A stretch of 64,000 nt of DNA from Paenibacillus bouchesdurhonensis (GTDB lineage: Bacteria > Bacillota > Bacilli > Paenibacillales > Paenibacillaceae): contig NZ_LT732547.1 in NCBI RefSeq assembly GCF_900155685.1, positions 445 to 64,444 on the forward strand. Direction: 5' to 3'. Positions 47,365 to 59,761 of the stretch are shown one piece after another. The position numbers were made by a program, and so were the translations under genes. The notes beneath the pieces were generated by a model. It had not been told where the DNA came from. It did no database searches and saw nothing but the letters and a program-made list of their open reading frames with translations. The first letter of the stretch is position 1. Each line of letters starts with the position of its first letter.

Positions 47365-48444
47365 ATGCAAAGAGTAATGCTGCTTGGCTTGCTGTTGTCT
47401 CTGCTGTTATCGTCCTGCGGATCTAGTAAGTCAACGGTCGTACCGGAGGAGGGCATAACATCGGGTATTGAAGAAAACAGGGATTACGAGGTTGCGGCTT
47501 CGCGTCTAAACAGCCCTTGGGCTATGGAGTTCTCAGGTGAGAGTACATATGTTAGCGAACGCGACGGATATATTGTAAAAATAAACGGGAGCGAGACAAC
47601 GAGGCAAACGGTGAATTTGAACCGGCCCGTAAGTCAGTTATCCGAAAGCGGTTTTCTAGGCTTTGTTTTGTCCCCGGATTTTAAGAACTCCAATCTGGCC
47701 TATGCCTATCACAGCTATCAGGAGGCCGGCGCTATGATGAACCGGATTGTTAAATTGGAGGAGCGGGATGGGGAATGGCATGAGATAGAGGCGCTGCTTG
47801 AGGGCATTCCTGGAAATATCGTGCATGATGGTGGACGGCTCGCCTTCGGGCCTGACGGCATGCTGTATGCAACGACAGGAGATGCCGGACAAGGAGAGCT
47901 GGCTCAGGATTTGAACAGCCTCGCGGGCAAAATACTGCGACTCACCCCAACGGGTGCCGTGCCGGAGGATAATCCCTTTCCCGATTCCTATGTTTATTCT
48001 TATGGGCATCGCAATCCCCAAGGTCTGGGTTGGGATCAGACAGGTCGCATGTTCAGTGTTGAGCATGGCCCTTCAGGCGAGCCCGGAGGGCATGATGAGC
48101 TCAACCTCATCGAGCCGGGCGGTAATTATGGCTGGCCGAACATGATTGGAGATGAGACGGAGGAAGGAATGAAGCCTCCTTTGTATCATACCGGGGATAA
48201 TACCCTGGCTCCGTCAGGTATGGCGATCGATGAAGAGGGTTATATCATTGTTGCGGGATTGGCTGGAGAGAAGCTTGTACGGCTTACGCCCGAAGGCGAG
48301 AAGGCGGAGGTACTGCTGGAGGGTGAGGGCCGAATTCGGGACGTGCGCTTTTATAATGGGCGACTTTACGTAATTACGAATAACACGGATGGGCGGGGAA
48401 CTCCCCGAGAAGAAGATGATCGCCTGCTGAAGCTAAAATATTGA
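47365..48444 (+). CDS. PQQ-type sugar dehydrogenase-like lipoprotein
   Basis: This 359-residue lipoprotein (lipobox LLSSC) has the six-bladed propeller of the glucose/sorbosone dehydrogenase family. Segments seen are LNSPWAMEF, GFLGFVLSPDF, GRLAFGPDGMLYATTGDAG, YSYGHRNPQGLGWD and EPGGNYGWPN. The His and Arg residues that bind PQQ in GHRNPQG are present. Whether the cell supplies PQQ is unknown, so the enzyme activity is only inferred. GGGAGTTAT precedes the ATG. Confidence 0.82.
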   Translation: MQRVMLLGLLLSLLLSSCGSSKSTVVPEEGITSGIEENRDYEVAASRLNSPWAMEFSGESTYVSERDGYIVKINGSETTRQTVNLNRPVSQLSESGFLGFVLSPDFKNSNLAYAYHSYQEAGAMMNRIVKLEERDGEWHEIEALLEGIPGNIVHDGGRLAFGPDGMLYATTGDAGQGELAQDLNSLAGKILRLTPTGAVPEDNPFPDSYVYSYGHRNPQGLGWDQTGRMFSVEHGPSGEPGGHDELNLIEPGGNYGWPNMIGDETEEGMKPPLYHTGDNTLAPSGMAIDEEGYIIVAGLAGEKLVRLTPEGEKAEVLLEGEGRIRDVRFYNGRLYVITNNTDGRGTPREEDDRLLKLKY

Positions 48445-48521
48445 ATTGCACCGATGAACTGGATATAGTAGTACAATAAGAAAATGTTGCAGAACAGGCT
48501 ATGTGGATGGAGAGGATAGGG

Positions 48522-48941
48522 GTGCCTAACTGGAAGCCAGCCATCATCGTCATCAATAGCAGGCAGGGCGATGAGGCGTCAGAACAGCGAATCAAGGGCG
48601 AATCCTTGATCAAGGGAAGCGCGGTATATGTTAGATATATCGAGCCTGAGCCAGGCCCTACGGGAGGTACGACGCGGGCTATGGTAAAAATATTGAAGGA
48701 CGAGCTGAAAATCATGCGGCACGGCGAAGTGGAGTCCGAGCAGACGTTCCAGCAGGGGAGGCGGCTGCCGGGGTTCTATAGATCTCCCTATACGAGGTTT
48801 AATTTATCTACCGATACGAGCAGGCTGGAATCTCGCTTGGATGGTTCCTTCGGCGTTGTGACCTGGGAATACGACCTGCTGGTTCATGAAGAAACGACCG
48901 GACATTTTGTAATCAGTTTACATATACAGGAGGAAGTTTAA
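48522..48941 (+). CDS. ywiB: DUF1934 (YwiB-like) protein
   Basis: This 139-residue lipocalin-like beta-barrel protein of the DUF1934 family has the stretches RGTT-like [21 protein letters not shown] and [16 protein letters not shown]. In Bacillus ywiB lies just before argS, as here. GTG 48522 is chosen for GGAGAGG at 5-6 nt; the ATG seven codons upstream overlaps that site. The stop is 1 nt before the argS start. Confidence 0.85.
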   Translation: MPNWKPAIIVINSRQGDEASEQRIKGESLIKGSAVYVRYIEPEPGPTGGTTRAMVKILKDELKIMRHGEVESEQTFQQGRRLPGFYRSPYTRFNLSTDTSRLESRLDGSFGVVTWEYDLLVHEETTGHFVISLHIQEEV

Positions 48942-48942
48942 A

Positions 48943-50622
48943 ATGACAGTTAATCCGTTAGAACAAATCAATCAGTCCGTGAAGGAAGCGATTCTCAACG
49001 CCGTCGTAGCCGCAGGCCTGGCGGCTCGCGATGAGGTGCCCGCTATTGTATTGGAAGTGCCAAAGGATAAAGCGCACGGAGATCTTGCAACGAATGCTGC
49101 CATGCAGCTCACTCGGATTGCCAAGAGAAATCCGCGTCAAATTGCGGAAGAAATCGTGAAGCATATCGATTATGAGCAAGCAGGGGTCGAACGGGCGGAG
49201 ATTGCCGGGCCGGGGTTCATTAACTTTTTTCTCAGCAAAAGCTATCTGTATCCTGTGTTGGAGCAGATTTATACGCAGGGTGAAAATTATGGCCGTGTGA
49301 AGCTGGGGGAAGGCAAGAAGGTGCAGGTCGAGTTTGTTAGTGCCAATCCTACGGGCAGTCTGCACTTAGGCCATGCGCGCGGGGCGGCGGTCGGAGACGC
49401 TCTGTGCAACGTGCTGGACTACGCCGGGTATGAGGTTACCCGGGAATACTATATCAATGATGCAGGTAACCAGGTTGTTAACCTCGTGAAATCAATCGAG
49501 GCCAGATACTTGCAGGAACTGGGCCAAGACGTGGAAATGCCGGAAGACGGATATCACGGCGAGGATATTAAAGGCTTTGCAAAGGAGCTGGTCGCCGAGC
49601 AGGGAGACGCGCTGTTGTCTCTTGCGCCTGTCGAAAGAGAGGCTTTCCTGCGGAAATACGGATTGGAGAAGGAACTGGACAAGATTAAACGCGATCTGGG
49701 CCGCTTCCGGGTAGGATTTGATGTCTGGTTCAGTGAGACTTCTCTTTATGTGGACGGTCAAGTAGAGAAGTCACTGGAGGAGCTGCGTTCCAGGGGGCGG
49801 ACTTATGAGCTGGATGGAGCGACATGGCTTAAATCGACGGAATACGGGGACGACAAGGATCGGGTGCTCGTGAAGAACGATGGTACGTATACTTATTTGA
49901 CGCCTGATATTGCTTACCACCGCAATAAATACGAGCGAGGCTTCGATCGGATGATCAACATTTGGGGAGCCGACCATCACGGCTATATCCCGCGTGTAAA
50001 AGCGGCTATGGAGGCTCTTGGCAAGGATCCAGACAAGTTGACGGTGCTGATTGCTCAAATGGTCAGTCTGTTCCAGGACGGCGAGAAGGTGAAGATGTCC
50101 AAGCGGACGGGCAAGGCCGTCACGATGGTTGATTTGATGGATGAAGTCGGCGTCGACGCTATCCGCTATTTCTTTACGATGCGGAGCATGGATTCCCATT
50201 TGGATTTCGACATGGATCTTGCGATTTCTACATCTAATGAGAACCCGGTTTATTATGTCCAATACGCGCATGCGAGGATTTGCAGTATTTTCCGTCAGGC
50301 TGAGGAGCAGGGGATTGCAATCCCGGCGATTCAGGATGTGAAGCTTAACAAGTTGACTGCGGAGCATGAGTTCGATTTGCTGCGCAAGCTGGGAGAGCTG
50401 CCGGAGGAAATCAGCATAGCAGCGGAGAACTTTGCGCCGCATCGACTGGTGCGTTATTTGTACGAGCTGGCGGCCCTGTTCCACAGCTACTACAAAGCGG
50501 AGCGCGTCATCACTGAGGACGCGGAGCAAACCGCTGCGCGGCTGGCACTGCTTGGCGCCGTGCGCACGGTGTTGGCCAATGTGCTGAAGCTGATCGGCGT
50601 ATCCGCGCCGGAACGGATGTAG
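48943..50622 (+). CDS. argS: arginyl-tRNA synthetase
   Basis: This 559-residue class I synthetase charges tRNA-Arg. The HIGH-type motif is [16 protein letters not shown], and the KMSKS-like motif is KMSKRTG. The N-terminal Add-1 domain and C-terminal DALR anticodon-binding domain ([12 protein letters not shown]) are present. The site GGAGGAAG lies in the end of ywiB, to which it is coupled. Confidence 0.97.
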   Translation: MTVNPLEQINQSVKEAILNAVVAAGLAARDEVPAIVLEVPKDKAHGDLATNAAMQLTRIAKRNPRQIAEEIVKHIDYEQAGVERAEIAGPGFINFFLSKSYLYPVLEQIYTQGENYGRVKLGEGKKVQVEFVSANPTGSLHLGHARGAAVGDALCNVLDYAGYEVTREYYINDAGNQVVNLVKSIEARYLQELGQDVEMPEDGYHGEDIKGFAKELVAEQGDALLSLAPVEREAFLRKYGLEKELDKIKRDLGRFRVGFDVWFSETSLYVDGQVEKSLEELRSRGRTYELDGATWLKSTEYGDDKDRVLVKNDGTYTYLTPDIAYHRNKYERGFDRMINIWGADHHGYIPRVKAAMEALGKDPDKLTVLIAQMVSLFQDGEKVKMSKRTGKAVTMVDLMDEVGVDAIRYFFTMRSMDSHLDFDMDLAISTSNENPVYYVQYAHARICSIFRQAEEQGIAIPAIQDVKLNKLTAEHEFDLLRKLGELPEEISIAAENFAPHRLVRYLYELAALFHSYYKAERVITEDAEQTAARLALLGAVRTVLANVLKLIGVSAPERM

Positions 50623-50661
50623 CACAGCCATTGGCTGGCGGCCCGCCAGCAGCGAATTATT

Positions 50662-50695
50662 GCACTGCGCACAAGATTAGTGCGCAGTGCTTTTT
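50662..50695 (+). terminator. argS terminator
   Basis: The stem GCACTGCGCAC / GTGCGCAGTGC is followed by five T residues. Confidence 0.9.
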
Positions 50696-50745
50696 GCTGC
50701 AAGGCGATGGCCGACCAGCGCGTGCCATGCTGCCGGGCTCTGGAG

Positions 50746-50777
50746 AGGCCCTCTTCGCATTGCTGAAGAGGGCCTTT
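50746..50777. terminator. second hairpin after argS
   Basis: The 11-bp stem AGGCCCTCTTC / GAAGAGGGCCT lies between the convergent argS and subtilase genes, with a short T-run on the plus side only. Confidence 0.5.
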
Positions 50778-50801
50778 ATGCGCTGCGCGTCTTATGCCGC
50801 G

Positions 50802-51953
50802 CTAGATCCGCCCGCGCCGCTCAACCCTGCCGCGTAGCAGGCGCACTGCGCTTACCTCGCCCGGTCTTGACCGGGCACGAGCCTGGGCGAGAGAGAGCGG
50901 CTTAGCCGTGCGGCGCAGACGGCGTTTGATCTCGCCCGGGGTAAGATTCGGGCGAGCGGCAAGCAGCAGGGCAATAGCCCCGCTGACATGGGATGTTGCC
51001 ATCGATGTGCCGCTCATTTCACGATGCCCTCCGCCGAGCCAGGAGGATGTTATTTTCTCTCCGGGGGCGTAAATGTCAATATAAGGCCCCGAATTGCTAA
51101 AAGCAGCGATCTTTCCGTCCCGGTTCGTAGCTCCGACGGAAATGGTCTGGGCATACTTTGCCGGATAATCAGCGGTACGCTGTTTTTTGTCGTTTCCTGA
51201 AGAGGCGACAATGACAATGCCTGCCTCATGCGCTTTATTGACAATATTTTTGAGTGCGACACTTGTCGATTTCATGCCGAAGCTCATATTAATAATATGC
51301 ATACCGCTTCTGACACACCAGTCGATCCCTAGAATAATGTCGGAAACATATGCTGAGCCGTTATGATCAAATGCCTTGACAGGATATATTAATGAACGTG
51401 GGGCAACACCGATCATTCCTTGTGCTCCGCCAGCCGCTGCGATCGTTCCCGCGATATGAGTGCCGTGTCCGTTATCGTCATGAGGTAGGTTAGCCCGATT
51501 CAACAAATGGATGCCGCGGGCTAGAGAATAACGCAAATCAGGGTGACTATAATCAGCTCCTGTATCAATGACGCCTATACGGATACGGTGCCCCGTTGAG
51601 AAGGACCATACATCGGGGGCTCCGATGCGCTTAACGCCCCAAGGGATATCGGTAGCGCGTTCTTTCGTGGAGGAAGCCGGAGAATGAACCCTGATGGTGG
51701 AGTCACTTTCGATATATAATCCGAGTTCCGCGAAAGCTGTAGAATTCGGGAGCCGTAGGGGGCAGAGCAGGGCTTGGAGCAGAGACGATGAGCGAATTAA
51801 TCGAAGCGCGGGATATTTACGTCGATACTTCAACAATTGACGGAGGCACTCGCTGTAGTGGCCTGAATGCATGAATCGGACGATATGCCGTCCGCTTTTT
51901 CCGGAGGTGTCGATGGAATCACTCAACAAGCGCAGTAATTTGGCGTAGTCCAT
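50802..51953 (-). CDS. S8 subtilisin-family serine protease
   Basis: This 383-residue subtilase has the catalytic triad Asp in GVIDTGADYSHPD, His in NGHGTHIAGT and Ser in GTSMATSHVSG. There is no signal peptide; the N-terminal 100 residues are an inhibitor-like, Arg-rich region. It may be intracellular like AprX, or exported by another route. The C-terminal tail is GC-rich and basic (RPGEVSAVRLLRGRVERR). AGGAGG is 9 nt before the ATG. Confidence 0.9.
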   Translation of the reverse strand: MDYAKLLRLLSDSIDTSGKSGRHIVRFMHSGHYSECLRQLLKYRRKYPALRLIRSSSLLQALLCPLRLPNSTAFAELGLYIESDSTIRVHSPASSTKERATDIPWGVKRIGAPDVWSFSTGHRIRIGVIDTGADYSHPDLRYSLARGIHLLNRANLPHDDNGHGTHIAGTIAAAGGAQGMIGVAPRSLIYPVKAFDHNGSAYVSDIILGIDWCVRSGMHIINMSFGMKSTSVALKNIVNKAHEAGIVIVASSGNDKKQRTADYPAKYAQTISVGATNRDGKIAAFSNSGPYIDIYAPGEKITSSWLGGGHREMSGTSMATSHVSGAIALLLAARPNLTPGEIKRRLRRTAKPLSLAQARARSRPGEVSAVRLLRGRVERRGRI

Positions 51954-52217
51954 ACATGATATCCTCCTGAGTTAGCGTGTTGGAGTATATTATGATGGTG
52001 TCGTTGAGCGGGAGTGGGGAAGTGACCCTGTTCCAAAGGAAATGGGCAAACAGGCTTCCTACAGACTGATTCGAAGCCTTCTTTGCTTGCGAAGCGGCAT
52101 ACTAGTCTACTCTTCCGCGAACCTAAGCGTTTTGAACTCTTACTTTTTAGAAAAAAAACTAAGAAATATAAAGATCGGCTCTGAAGTCGCGTGTCAAAGG
52201 AAAAAAACAGACATAGG

Positions 52218-52327
52218 ATGAAGGGAAGGTTCTTCGGAGTCTTCATGACCAATCCGGAAAAAGACATTGCTTTTTCCGGGTAGGATACAGTCAGGAGACG
52301 GTGAACGATTCGTTCCCGTCTTTTTTT
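52218..52327 (+). ncRNA. candidate structured RNA with terminator
   Basis: Three hairpins in a row lie in a 567-nt gap between divergent genes: ATGAAG / CTTCAT (52218-52246), a perfect 10-bp CCGGAAAAAG / CTTTTTCCGG (52254-52279), and GACGG-T-GAACG / CGTTC-CCGTC (52297-52320) followed by seven T. The last is an intrinsic terminator with no gene upstream on the same strand. It may end a small RNA or a premature rpoE leader. The start is unknown. Confidence 0.45.
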
Positions 52328-52520
52328 AATTGGGCGCATATTTTGCGGTTTATAAACGTTACTTGATTTGGACACGTTTTGACCACACTATTAAACTTGA
52401 CATACTAATACCAAATAGGTTTTACTTATGTGTGATATGGATATGTTAGTTAAGGAATCAATTTACATATTGGTTTCAGCATCCCGTATTGTGACTTTGC
52501 GCGAGAGGAAGTGTCCGCTG

Positions 52521-53075
52521 GTGAGCACCCCACTTAATTTGAAAATCGACCCGGAGAAAGTTCATGAAATTCCGATGGTTGACTTGGCCTTTTTGATTTT
52601 AAAAGCGGCGAATACACCGTATTATTACCGCGACCTGATGAGCGAGGTAGCTAAGATCCGCAAAATGTCGGAGGCAGAAATCAATGAAGCGATCGCTCAA
52701 TTGTATACGGAGATTAACATCGACGGTCGTTTTGCTTGCGTCGGCACCAATTTGTGGGGCTTGAAGCGCTGGTATCCGATTGAGAAGTCTGAGGATCCTG
52801 TGGCGAATGCAAAGCGTCCACGCATCATTAACGATGATGACGACGACCTGGAGGATGAAGATTTCACCGACGAGGAAGAAAGCTTCGCTGACGAGGAAGA
52901 AGATTTTGATGCTGTCGACGAGGAAGATGAGGATGAACTGTTCTCAGATGACGAGGAAGATGAGGTCGATGAGGTTGAAGACGACTCACTGATTGATGAT
53001 GAAGAGCTTGATGAGGATGACGAGAACTCGGATGAAGAAGAGGAAGAATTCGAGGACGAATACGACGATAAATAG
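52521..53075 (+). CDS. rpoE: DNA-directed RNA polymerase delta subunit
   Basis: This 184-residue delta subunit of RNA polymerase has an N-terminal HARE-HTH domain (MVDLAFLILKAANTPYYYRD), followed by a long unstructured acidic tail (Asp/Glu runs from about residue 95 to the end). Delta weakens nucleic-acid binding and helps RNAP recycle. GTG 52521 has GAGAGGAAG upstream; the frame is open 31 codons farther but not family-like. It sits just before pyrG, as in Bacillus. Confidence 0.93.
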   Translation: MSTPLNLKIDPEKVHEIPMVDLAFLILKAANTPYYYRDLMSEVAKIRKMSEAEINEAIAQLYTEINIDGRFACVGTNLWGLKRWYPIEKSEDPVANAKRPRIINDDDDDLEDEDFTDEEESFADEEEDFDAVDEEDEDELFSDDEEDEVDEVEDDSLIDDEELDEDDENSDEEEEEFEDEYDDK

Positions 53076-53147
53076 GGCGTCTCCATCACCTTGTGCTCTG
53101 CACAATATTGCCACAATTGTAACCTCCTGAAATGCTCTCTTCTTTAC

Positions 53148-53187
53148 TTGACAGGGGAGAAGCGAACGGGTAAACTATTGCATGGGC
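53148..53187 (+). promoter_or_regulatory. pyrG promoter with GGGC start
   Basis: TTGACA (53148-53153), 17 nt, then TAAACT (53171-53176), and seven nt farther a GGGCTT run starting at 53184. In Bacillus pyrG the transcript starts with GGGC and low CTP causes extra G residues to be added. The same arrangement is visible here, supporting reiterative-transcription control. Confidence 0.75.
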
Positions 53188-53220
53188 TTATGATTCAAAC
53201 CTATAAATATGTTCTAAATT

Positions 53221-53257
53221 AAAAAGTGCCCCGACCTATTCGGGTGTCACTTTTTTG
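53221..53257 (+). terminator. pyrG leader attenuator
   Basis: The AAAAAGTG stem with CCGA / TCGG ends in six T residues, about 100 nt before pyrG. Its 5' arm includes GCCCC (53228-53232), which a G-extended transcript start (GGGGC) could pair with to prevent termination. Confidence 0.75.
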
Positions 53258-53355
53258 TTTTTTTATGCCTTTTTTAGCTATGTTTCGTGGGCTATTGGGT
53301 TACGCTATGATCTGAGTCGCCTGAATTTCTGGACTATTATGTAGGAGGTTTTTAG

Positions 53356-54960
<1,605 letters not shown>

Positions 54961-55071
54961 TATTTTCATCGAGAGTTTGATCGGTTTTATACACTTTTCC
55001 TCCACAAAATATAGACAATTTTCTGCATGAAGGAAATTGCGAATGTTTTTAAGTATCTTTTTACCAAATTA

Positions 55072-55100
55072 GAAGGGTTTTCCTAAATCGAGGCGAATTA
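55072..55100 (+). promoter_or_regulatory. spo0F promoter, sigma-H type
   Basis: GAAGGGTTT (55072-55080), 12 nt, then GCGAATTA (55093-55100). It matches the sigma-H consensus RNAGGAWWW-N11-12-RNGAATWW, with one mismatch in the -35. Confidence 0.6.
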
Positions 55101-55146
55101 TACCTATTAGGAATTACAAGGGTTAGACTTGTAGGAGGGTGTCTCA

Positions 55147-55524
55147 GTGGAAGAGAAGAAAGTGTTAATTGTCGATGATCAGAACGGAATCCGTATTTTA
55201 TTGATGGAAGTGTTCAGCAGCGAAGGTTATAAGACGTTCCAAGCTGCCAACGGCAAAATGGCTTTGGAAATCGTCCGCAGTGATTCGCCGGATCTGGTGC
55301 TTCTCGACATGAAGATCCCTGGCATGGATGGACTCGAGATATTGAAGCATATCAAGGAGGTCAATCCAGCCATTAAGGTTATCATGATGACAGCCTATGG
55401 CGAACTGGATATGATCAAAGAAGCGACAGAGCTCGGTGCATTGAGACATTTTACCAAGCCTTTCGACATTGATGAAATGCGTACGGCGGTAAATATGGAG
55501 CTTAAGGGCGGCGCTGTTCATTAA
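55147..55524 (+). CDS. spo0F: sporulation phosphorelay response regulator Spo0F
   Basis: This 125-residue single-domain receiver passes phosphate from sporulation kinases to Spo0B. The phospho-acceptor is Asp54 in [13 protein letters not shown]; conserved Thr in MMTAYGE and Lys in HFTKPFD are also there. GTG 55147 follows TAGGAGGGTG. Its place between pyrG and fbaA matches Bacillus. The orphan kinase in this window (25356) could feed it. Confidence 0.96.
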   Translation: MEEKKVLIVDDQNGIRILLMEVFSSEGYKTFQAANGKMALEIVRSDSPDLVLLDMKIPGMDGLEILKHIKEVNPAIKVIMMTAYGELDMIKEATELGALRHFTKPFDIDEMRTAVNMELKGGAVH

Positions 55525-55602
55525 AGCGGGGAGTACAATTCAGAGGGTCGTCGGCGATTCCTTTAGATACTCCTGTGTTTGAATTTAATATGTCAAGAAG
55601 AC

Positions 55603-55664
55603 AACCTCCTTTGGGTTATGCGGAACTCATTTCGCGTAATCGTTTTAAAGGGGGTTTCTTTTTT
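55603..55664 (+). terminator. spo0F terminator
   Basis: The long stem AACCTCCTTT / AAAGGGGGTT has an inner TTATGCG / CGCGTAA part and is followed by TTTCTTTTTT. A 70-codon frame across it (55579-55791) is not convincing. Confidence 0.65.
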
Positions 55665-55832
55665 CCTTATACTGGGTAAGACTATCAGGGAGATTGTCCG
55701 AGATTTTTTGTTGCGTTTTCATGAGAAGAGCCTCGATCCATCTTCACAATCAGGTGCAGATAGCTCCCTTTTTTCTTGCATAATTTCATAAACAGTAGGA
55801 AAAGCTTCAATAGTATTTTTGTCGGGTTGTGT

Positions 55833-55838
55833 TATAAT
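55833..55838 (+). promoter_or_regulatory. fbaA -10 element
   Basis: TATAAT, 60 nt upstream of the fbaA start. The -35 is not clear. Confidence 0.35.
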
Positions 55839-55897
55839 AATTACGTGTGAATGTCGGCAAAATGAATACAAACAAACGTCCTAGGAGGATTGGAGCC

Positions 55898-56752
55898 ATG
55901 CCATTAGTAAGTATGACAGACATGTTGAACAAAGCTCTTAAAGGAAAATATGCAGTGGGCCAGTACAACATTAACAACTTGGAGTGGACACATGCGATTC
56001 TTGAAGCTGCTGAGGAAGAGAAATCACCGGTAATTCTTGGTGTATCCGAGGGTGCGGCACGTTACATGGGTGGATTTAATACCGTTGTAAAAATGGTGCA
56101 AGGTCTTATGGAAGACCTGAAAATTACCGTTCCTGTGGCGATTCATCTTGACCATGGTTCAAGCATCGAGAAATGTAAAGAAGCGATCGATGCTGGGTTT
56201 ACTTCTGTTATGATCGATGACTCCCACAGCCCAATCGACACGAACATCGAAACGACAAAGGCTGTCGTTGAATATGCGCATTCTAAAGGCGTATCCGTTG
56301 AAGCTGAAGTAGGTATGGTCGGCGGACAAGAAGACGACGTCATCGGTGAAGTGATGTATGCGAAGTTGGATGACTGTATCCGCATCGTGAAAGAGACAGG
56401 CATTGATACGCTTGCGCCAGCTCTTGGCTCCGTACACGGCCCTTACAAAGGCGAACCGAACCTTGGCTTCAAGGAAATGGAGGAAATCTGCAACGCGGTT
56501 AGTGTTCCGCTAGTTCTGCATGGCGGTACAGGTATTCCGCTTCATGACATTAAGAAGGCTATTTCCCTTGGTACTTCCAAAATCAACGTGAATACCGAGA
56601 ACCAAATGTCCTTCTCGAAAGTAGTTCGCGAAGTTCTTGCCGAGAACACTGAAGCTTACGATCCTCGTGTGTTCCTGAAACCTGGCCGTGAAGCGATCAA
56701 ACAAACAGTCATCGGTAAAATCCGCGAGTTCGGTTCCAACAACCAAGCATAA
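55898..56752 (+). CDS. fbaA: class II fructose-bisphosphate aldolase
   Basis: This 284-residue Zn-dependent aldolase of glycolysis has HLDHG and DDSHS for the active site, and zinc ligands also in VHGPYKG and [11 protein letters not shown] 55898 follows TAGGAGG; a longer frame starting 17 codons upstream has no site. Confidence 0.96.
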   Translation: MPLVSMTDMLNKALKGKYAVGQYNINNLEWTHAILEAAEEEKSPVILGVSEGAARYMGGFNTVVKMVQGLMEDLKITVPVAIHLDHGSSIEKCKEAIDAGFTSVMIDDSHSPIDTNIETTKAVVEYAHSKGVSVEAEVGMVGGQEDDVIGEVMYAKLDDCIRIVKETGIDTLAPALGSVHGPYKGEPNLGFKEMEEICNAVSVPLVLHGGTGIPLHDIKKAISLGTSKINVNTENQMSFSKVVREVLAENTEAYDPRVFLKPGREAIKQTVIGKIREFGSNNQA

Positions 56753-56794
56753 GCTATCAACTCTAGGTACGGTTTTCAATTTATAATTAAAGAG

Positions 56795-56820
56795 AGACAC
56801 CGCGAATTCGCGGTGTCTTT
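56795..56820 (+). terminator. fbaA terminator
   Basis: The stem AGACACCGCG / CGCGGTGTCT with an AATT loop, followed by TT. Confidence 0.85.
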
Positions 56821-56935
56821 CCTATTTCATTGCAGAAGTGGTATTATGGATAAGAATCGCTCAGCTATTGAGCGAAAGTATCAATGCCTAATGGATTGAT
56901 GGAACTATTTTCGGCTTCAGGGGGATCTTCTTCTT

Positions 56936-58189
56936 ATGGAAAAATTAATGATTCATGGCGGACGCCCGCTTAGGGGAACCGTTCAAATCAGCGGAGCCAA
57001 GAACAGCGCGATTGCGCTTCTTCCTGCCGCCATTTTAGCGGAATCGGAAGTAGCTCTGGATAATTTGCCTCATCTTAGCGATGTGGCGGTGTATACGGAA
57101 ATACTGGAGGAGCTTGGAGCAAAAGTGACCTGGACAAACGGCCAGATCAAAATTGACCCGAGTGAGATCCGATCTATACCGATGCCTAACGGCCCAGTGA
57201 AGAAATTGCGTGCCTCTTATTACATGATGGGTGCCATGCTGGGGAGATTTGGCGAGGCTACGATCGGGCTGCCGGGAGGTTGTAATTTTGAACCCCGTCC
57301 GATAGATCAGCATATTAAGGGATTTGAGGCGCTGGGAGCCACGGTAACAAATGAGCACGGTTCCATTCATCTTAAAGCCAAAGAGCTGCGAGGGGCCAAG
57401 ATATATCTTGATGTTTGCAGCGTTGGGGCTACGATTAATATTATGCTGGCGGCTGCAAGAGCCAAAGGCTCCACAATTATTGAGAATGCGGCGAAAGAGC
57501 CTGAAATTATAGATGTTGCTACACTGCTGAACTCGATGGGTGCCAGCATTAAGGGCGCGGGAACGGAGACGATCCGGATTGAAGGGGTTAAGGAGATGAG
57601 CGGCTGCCGCCATTCGATTATCCCTGACCGGATTCAAGCGGGTACTTATATGATCGCCGCAGCTGCTACCCGCGGCGATATGATTATCGATGGGGTCATT
57701 CCAAAGCACCTAGAGGCGCTTACGGCGAAATTGATTGAAATGGGTGTCACCGTTGAAGAGATGGATGAGTCAATTCGCGTTCTTGGCGCGCATCGATATG
57801 AGCATGTTGACGTGAAGGCTTTGATCTATCCTGGCTTTCCAACAGACATGCAGTCTCCGATGACAAGCCTGCTTACGCAAGCAGAAGGGGTCAGCGTGTT
57901 AAGTGATTTTGTATACAGTAATCGGTTTAAGCATGTACCCGAGCTCGTGCGAATGGGCGCGAAGATCCGTGTAGAAGGCCGCTCGGCTATTATTGAAGGC
58001 GGAGAGCTCAATGCGGCTAAAGTTAAGGCAACCGATCTTCGGGCCGGAGCGTCGCTTGTCATTGCAGGGCTTACCGTCAAGGAAGGGATTACGGAAGTAT
58101 CCGGCGTCGAATTAATCGATCGCGGTTACGATAATCTGGTGACTAACTTACGTGCACTCGGGGCGGATGTGTGGCGTCAGGCAGAGTAG
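56936..58189 (+). CDS. murA: UDP-N-acetylglucosamine 1-carboxyvinyltransferase
   Basis: This 417-residue enzyme catalyses the first step of peptidoglycan precursor synthesis and is the target of fosfomycin. The nucleophilic Cys116 is in [12 protein letters not shown], where alkylation occurs. Other MurA segments are [12 protein letters not shown] and the late [12 protein letters not shown]. This location next to fbaA and rho matches the second copy (murAB/murZ) in Bacillus. No clear ribosome site precedes the ATG (GGGGGATCTTC is nearest). Confidence 0.95.
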   Translation: MEKLMIHGGRPLRGTVQISGAKNSAIALLPAAILAESEVALDNLPHLSDVAVYTEILEELGAKVTWTNGQIKIDPSEIRSIPMPNGPVKKLRASYYMMGAMLGRFGEATIGLPGGCNFEPRPIDQHIKGFEALGATVTNEHGSIHLKAKELRGAKIYLDVCSVGATINIMLAAARAKGSTIIENAAKEPEIIDVATLLNSMGASIKGAGTETIRIEGVKEMSGCRHSIIPDRIQAGTYMIAAAATRGDMIIDGVIPKHLEALTAKLIEMGVTVEEMDESIRVLGAHRYEHVDVKALIYPGFPTDMQSPMTSLLTQAEGVSVLSDFVYSNRFKHVPELVRMGAKIRVEGRSAIIEGGELNAAKVKATDLRAGASLVIAGLTVKEGITEVSGVELIDRGYDNLVTNLRALGADVWRQAE

Positions 58190-58359
58190 AAGTTCTCTGC
58201 CTGACGCATAATTTTGTGGCAACCGGGTAATATTAATAAAATGCGTCTATCATTTTTCCTGTTTATAGATTTATACTGGTTTCATAGTGTGATAGATAAT
58301 GCTTGAAATGATTATTCAAAAATATGCAAAATGAAAAAATTGAATAGGTGGTATACTAT

Positions 58360-59694
58360 ATGGATTTACAAATTGCCGACTTGGAAGAAATGAAACTGAC
58401 GGAGCTTTATAAGCTGGCGAAGCAGTATCAGATTCCTTATTACGGACAGCTCAAGAAGAAGGAACTGATCTTTGCGATCTTAAGGGCTCAGGCAGAACAG
58501 AGCGGTCTTATGTTTATGGAAGGCGTACTGGAAATACTGCCAGAAGGCTATGGTTTTCTTCGTCCGATCAACTACTTGCCGAGCACCGAAGACATTTACA
58601 TCTCAGCTTCCCAAATACGTAAGTTTGATTTGAGAACAGGTGATCTGGTATCTGGCAAATGTAGAACGCCGAAAGAAAATGAACGATACTTCGGACTATT
58701 GCAAGTGAATGCCGTTAATGGAGAGAATCCGGCTATTGCCGCCGAACGCCTGCATTTCCCGGCACTAACACCTCTTTATCCGCAAAGCAAGCTCGTGCTT
58801 GAAACAACCCCTAACCATTTATCCACTCGTATTATGGATGTTCTAGCCCCTGTTGGACTTGGACAACGCGGTTTGATCGTAGCACCGCCTAAGGCGGGCA
58901 AGACGCTGTTGCTTAAAGAAATCGCCAACAGTATTTCTACTAATCATCCCGAGATTGAGCTATTTGTGTTGCTTATCGATGAACGCCCGGAGGAAGTTAC
59001 GGATATGCAGCGTTCGGTAAAGGGGGAAGTGATTGCTTCCACATTCGATGAGCTGCCAGAGAATCACATTAAGGTAGCCGAGCTTGTGCTGCAGCGCGCG
59101 CTTCGTTTGGTAGAACATAAGAAAGACGTTGTTATCCTGTTGGATAGTATTACTCGTTTGGCTAGAGCGTACAATCTTGTTGTTCCGCCTTCAGGACGTA
59201 CGCTGAGCGGGGGGATTGACCCTGCAGCCTTCCATCGCCCGAAGCGGTTCTTCGGTTCGGCGCGGAATGTGGAAGAGGGTGGAAGCTTGACGATTCTAGC
59301 GACAGCTCTAGTAGATACGGGTTCTCGTATGGACGATATTATTTATGAAGAATTTAAAGGCACAGGCAACATGGAGCTGCATTTGGATCGCAAACTGGCC
59401 GAACGCCGGATTTTTCCGGCCATCGATATTCGCCGTTCCGGCACAAGACGGGAAGAAGTGCTCTTAACGAAAGAGGAATTGGATACGATCTGGTCGATTC
59501 GCAAAAATATGAACGATTCCTACGATTTTGTGGAGGGTTTCTTAAAAAAGCTGCGTGACAGCAAGACTAACGCGGAGTTCCTCGCTTCCTTTGACACCGC
59601 TGGCAGTACTTCAACATCCAGCAGTGGAAGCGGTGTGCGCCGTTCGCCGCGTCCCGCCACACCATCCGGATCCGGATCGGGCTCAGGGTCATAA
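58360..59694 (+). CDS. rho: transcription termination factor Rho
   Basis: This 444-residue hexameric RNA helicase has an N-terminal Rho-N domain, then the RNA-binding cold-shock-like domain (EGYGFLRP), Walker [11 protein letters not shown], and the R-loop/Q-loop [12 protein letters not shown] Ser/Gly-rich tail (SGSGSGSGS) ends the protein and is unusual, though such tails occur in Paenibacillus. ATG 58360 has AGGTGG 9 nt upstream; GTG 58348 lies in that site. Confidence 0.96.
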   Translation: MDLQIADLEEMKLTELYKLAKQYQIPYYGQLKKKELIFAILRAQAEQSGLMFMEGVLEILPEGYGFLRPINYLPSTEDIYISASQIRKFDLRTGDLVSGKCRTPKENERYFGLLQVNAVNGENPAIAAERLHFPALTPLYPQSKLVLETTPNHLSTRIMDVLAPVGLGQRGLIVAPPKAGKTLLLKEIANSISTNHPEIELFVLLIDERPEEVTDMQRSVKGEVIASTFDELPENHIKVAELVLQRALRLVEHKKDVVILLDSITRLARAYNLVVPPSGRTLSGGIDPAAFHRPKRFFGSARNVEEGGSLTILATALVDTGSRMDDIIYEEFKGTGNMELHLDRKLAERRIFPAIDIRRSGTRREEVLLTKEELDTIWSIRKNMNDSYDFVEGFLKKLRDSKTNAEFLASFDTAGSTSTSSSGSGVRRSPRPATPSGSGSGSGS

Positions 59695-59761
59695 TAATAT
59701 ACGCCTGACGTCATGAAATAGCTTAAGAATGGCCGTACTGTAAGGCAAAGAGGAGAACGAC

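Noticed and set aside
52697..53116. Minus-strand ORF almost entirely of serine
   Set aside because: It is the reverse of the Asp/Glu codon runs in rpoE.
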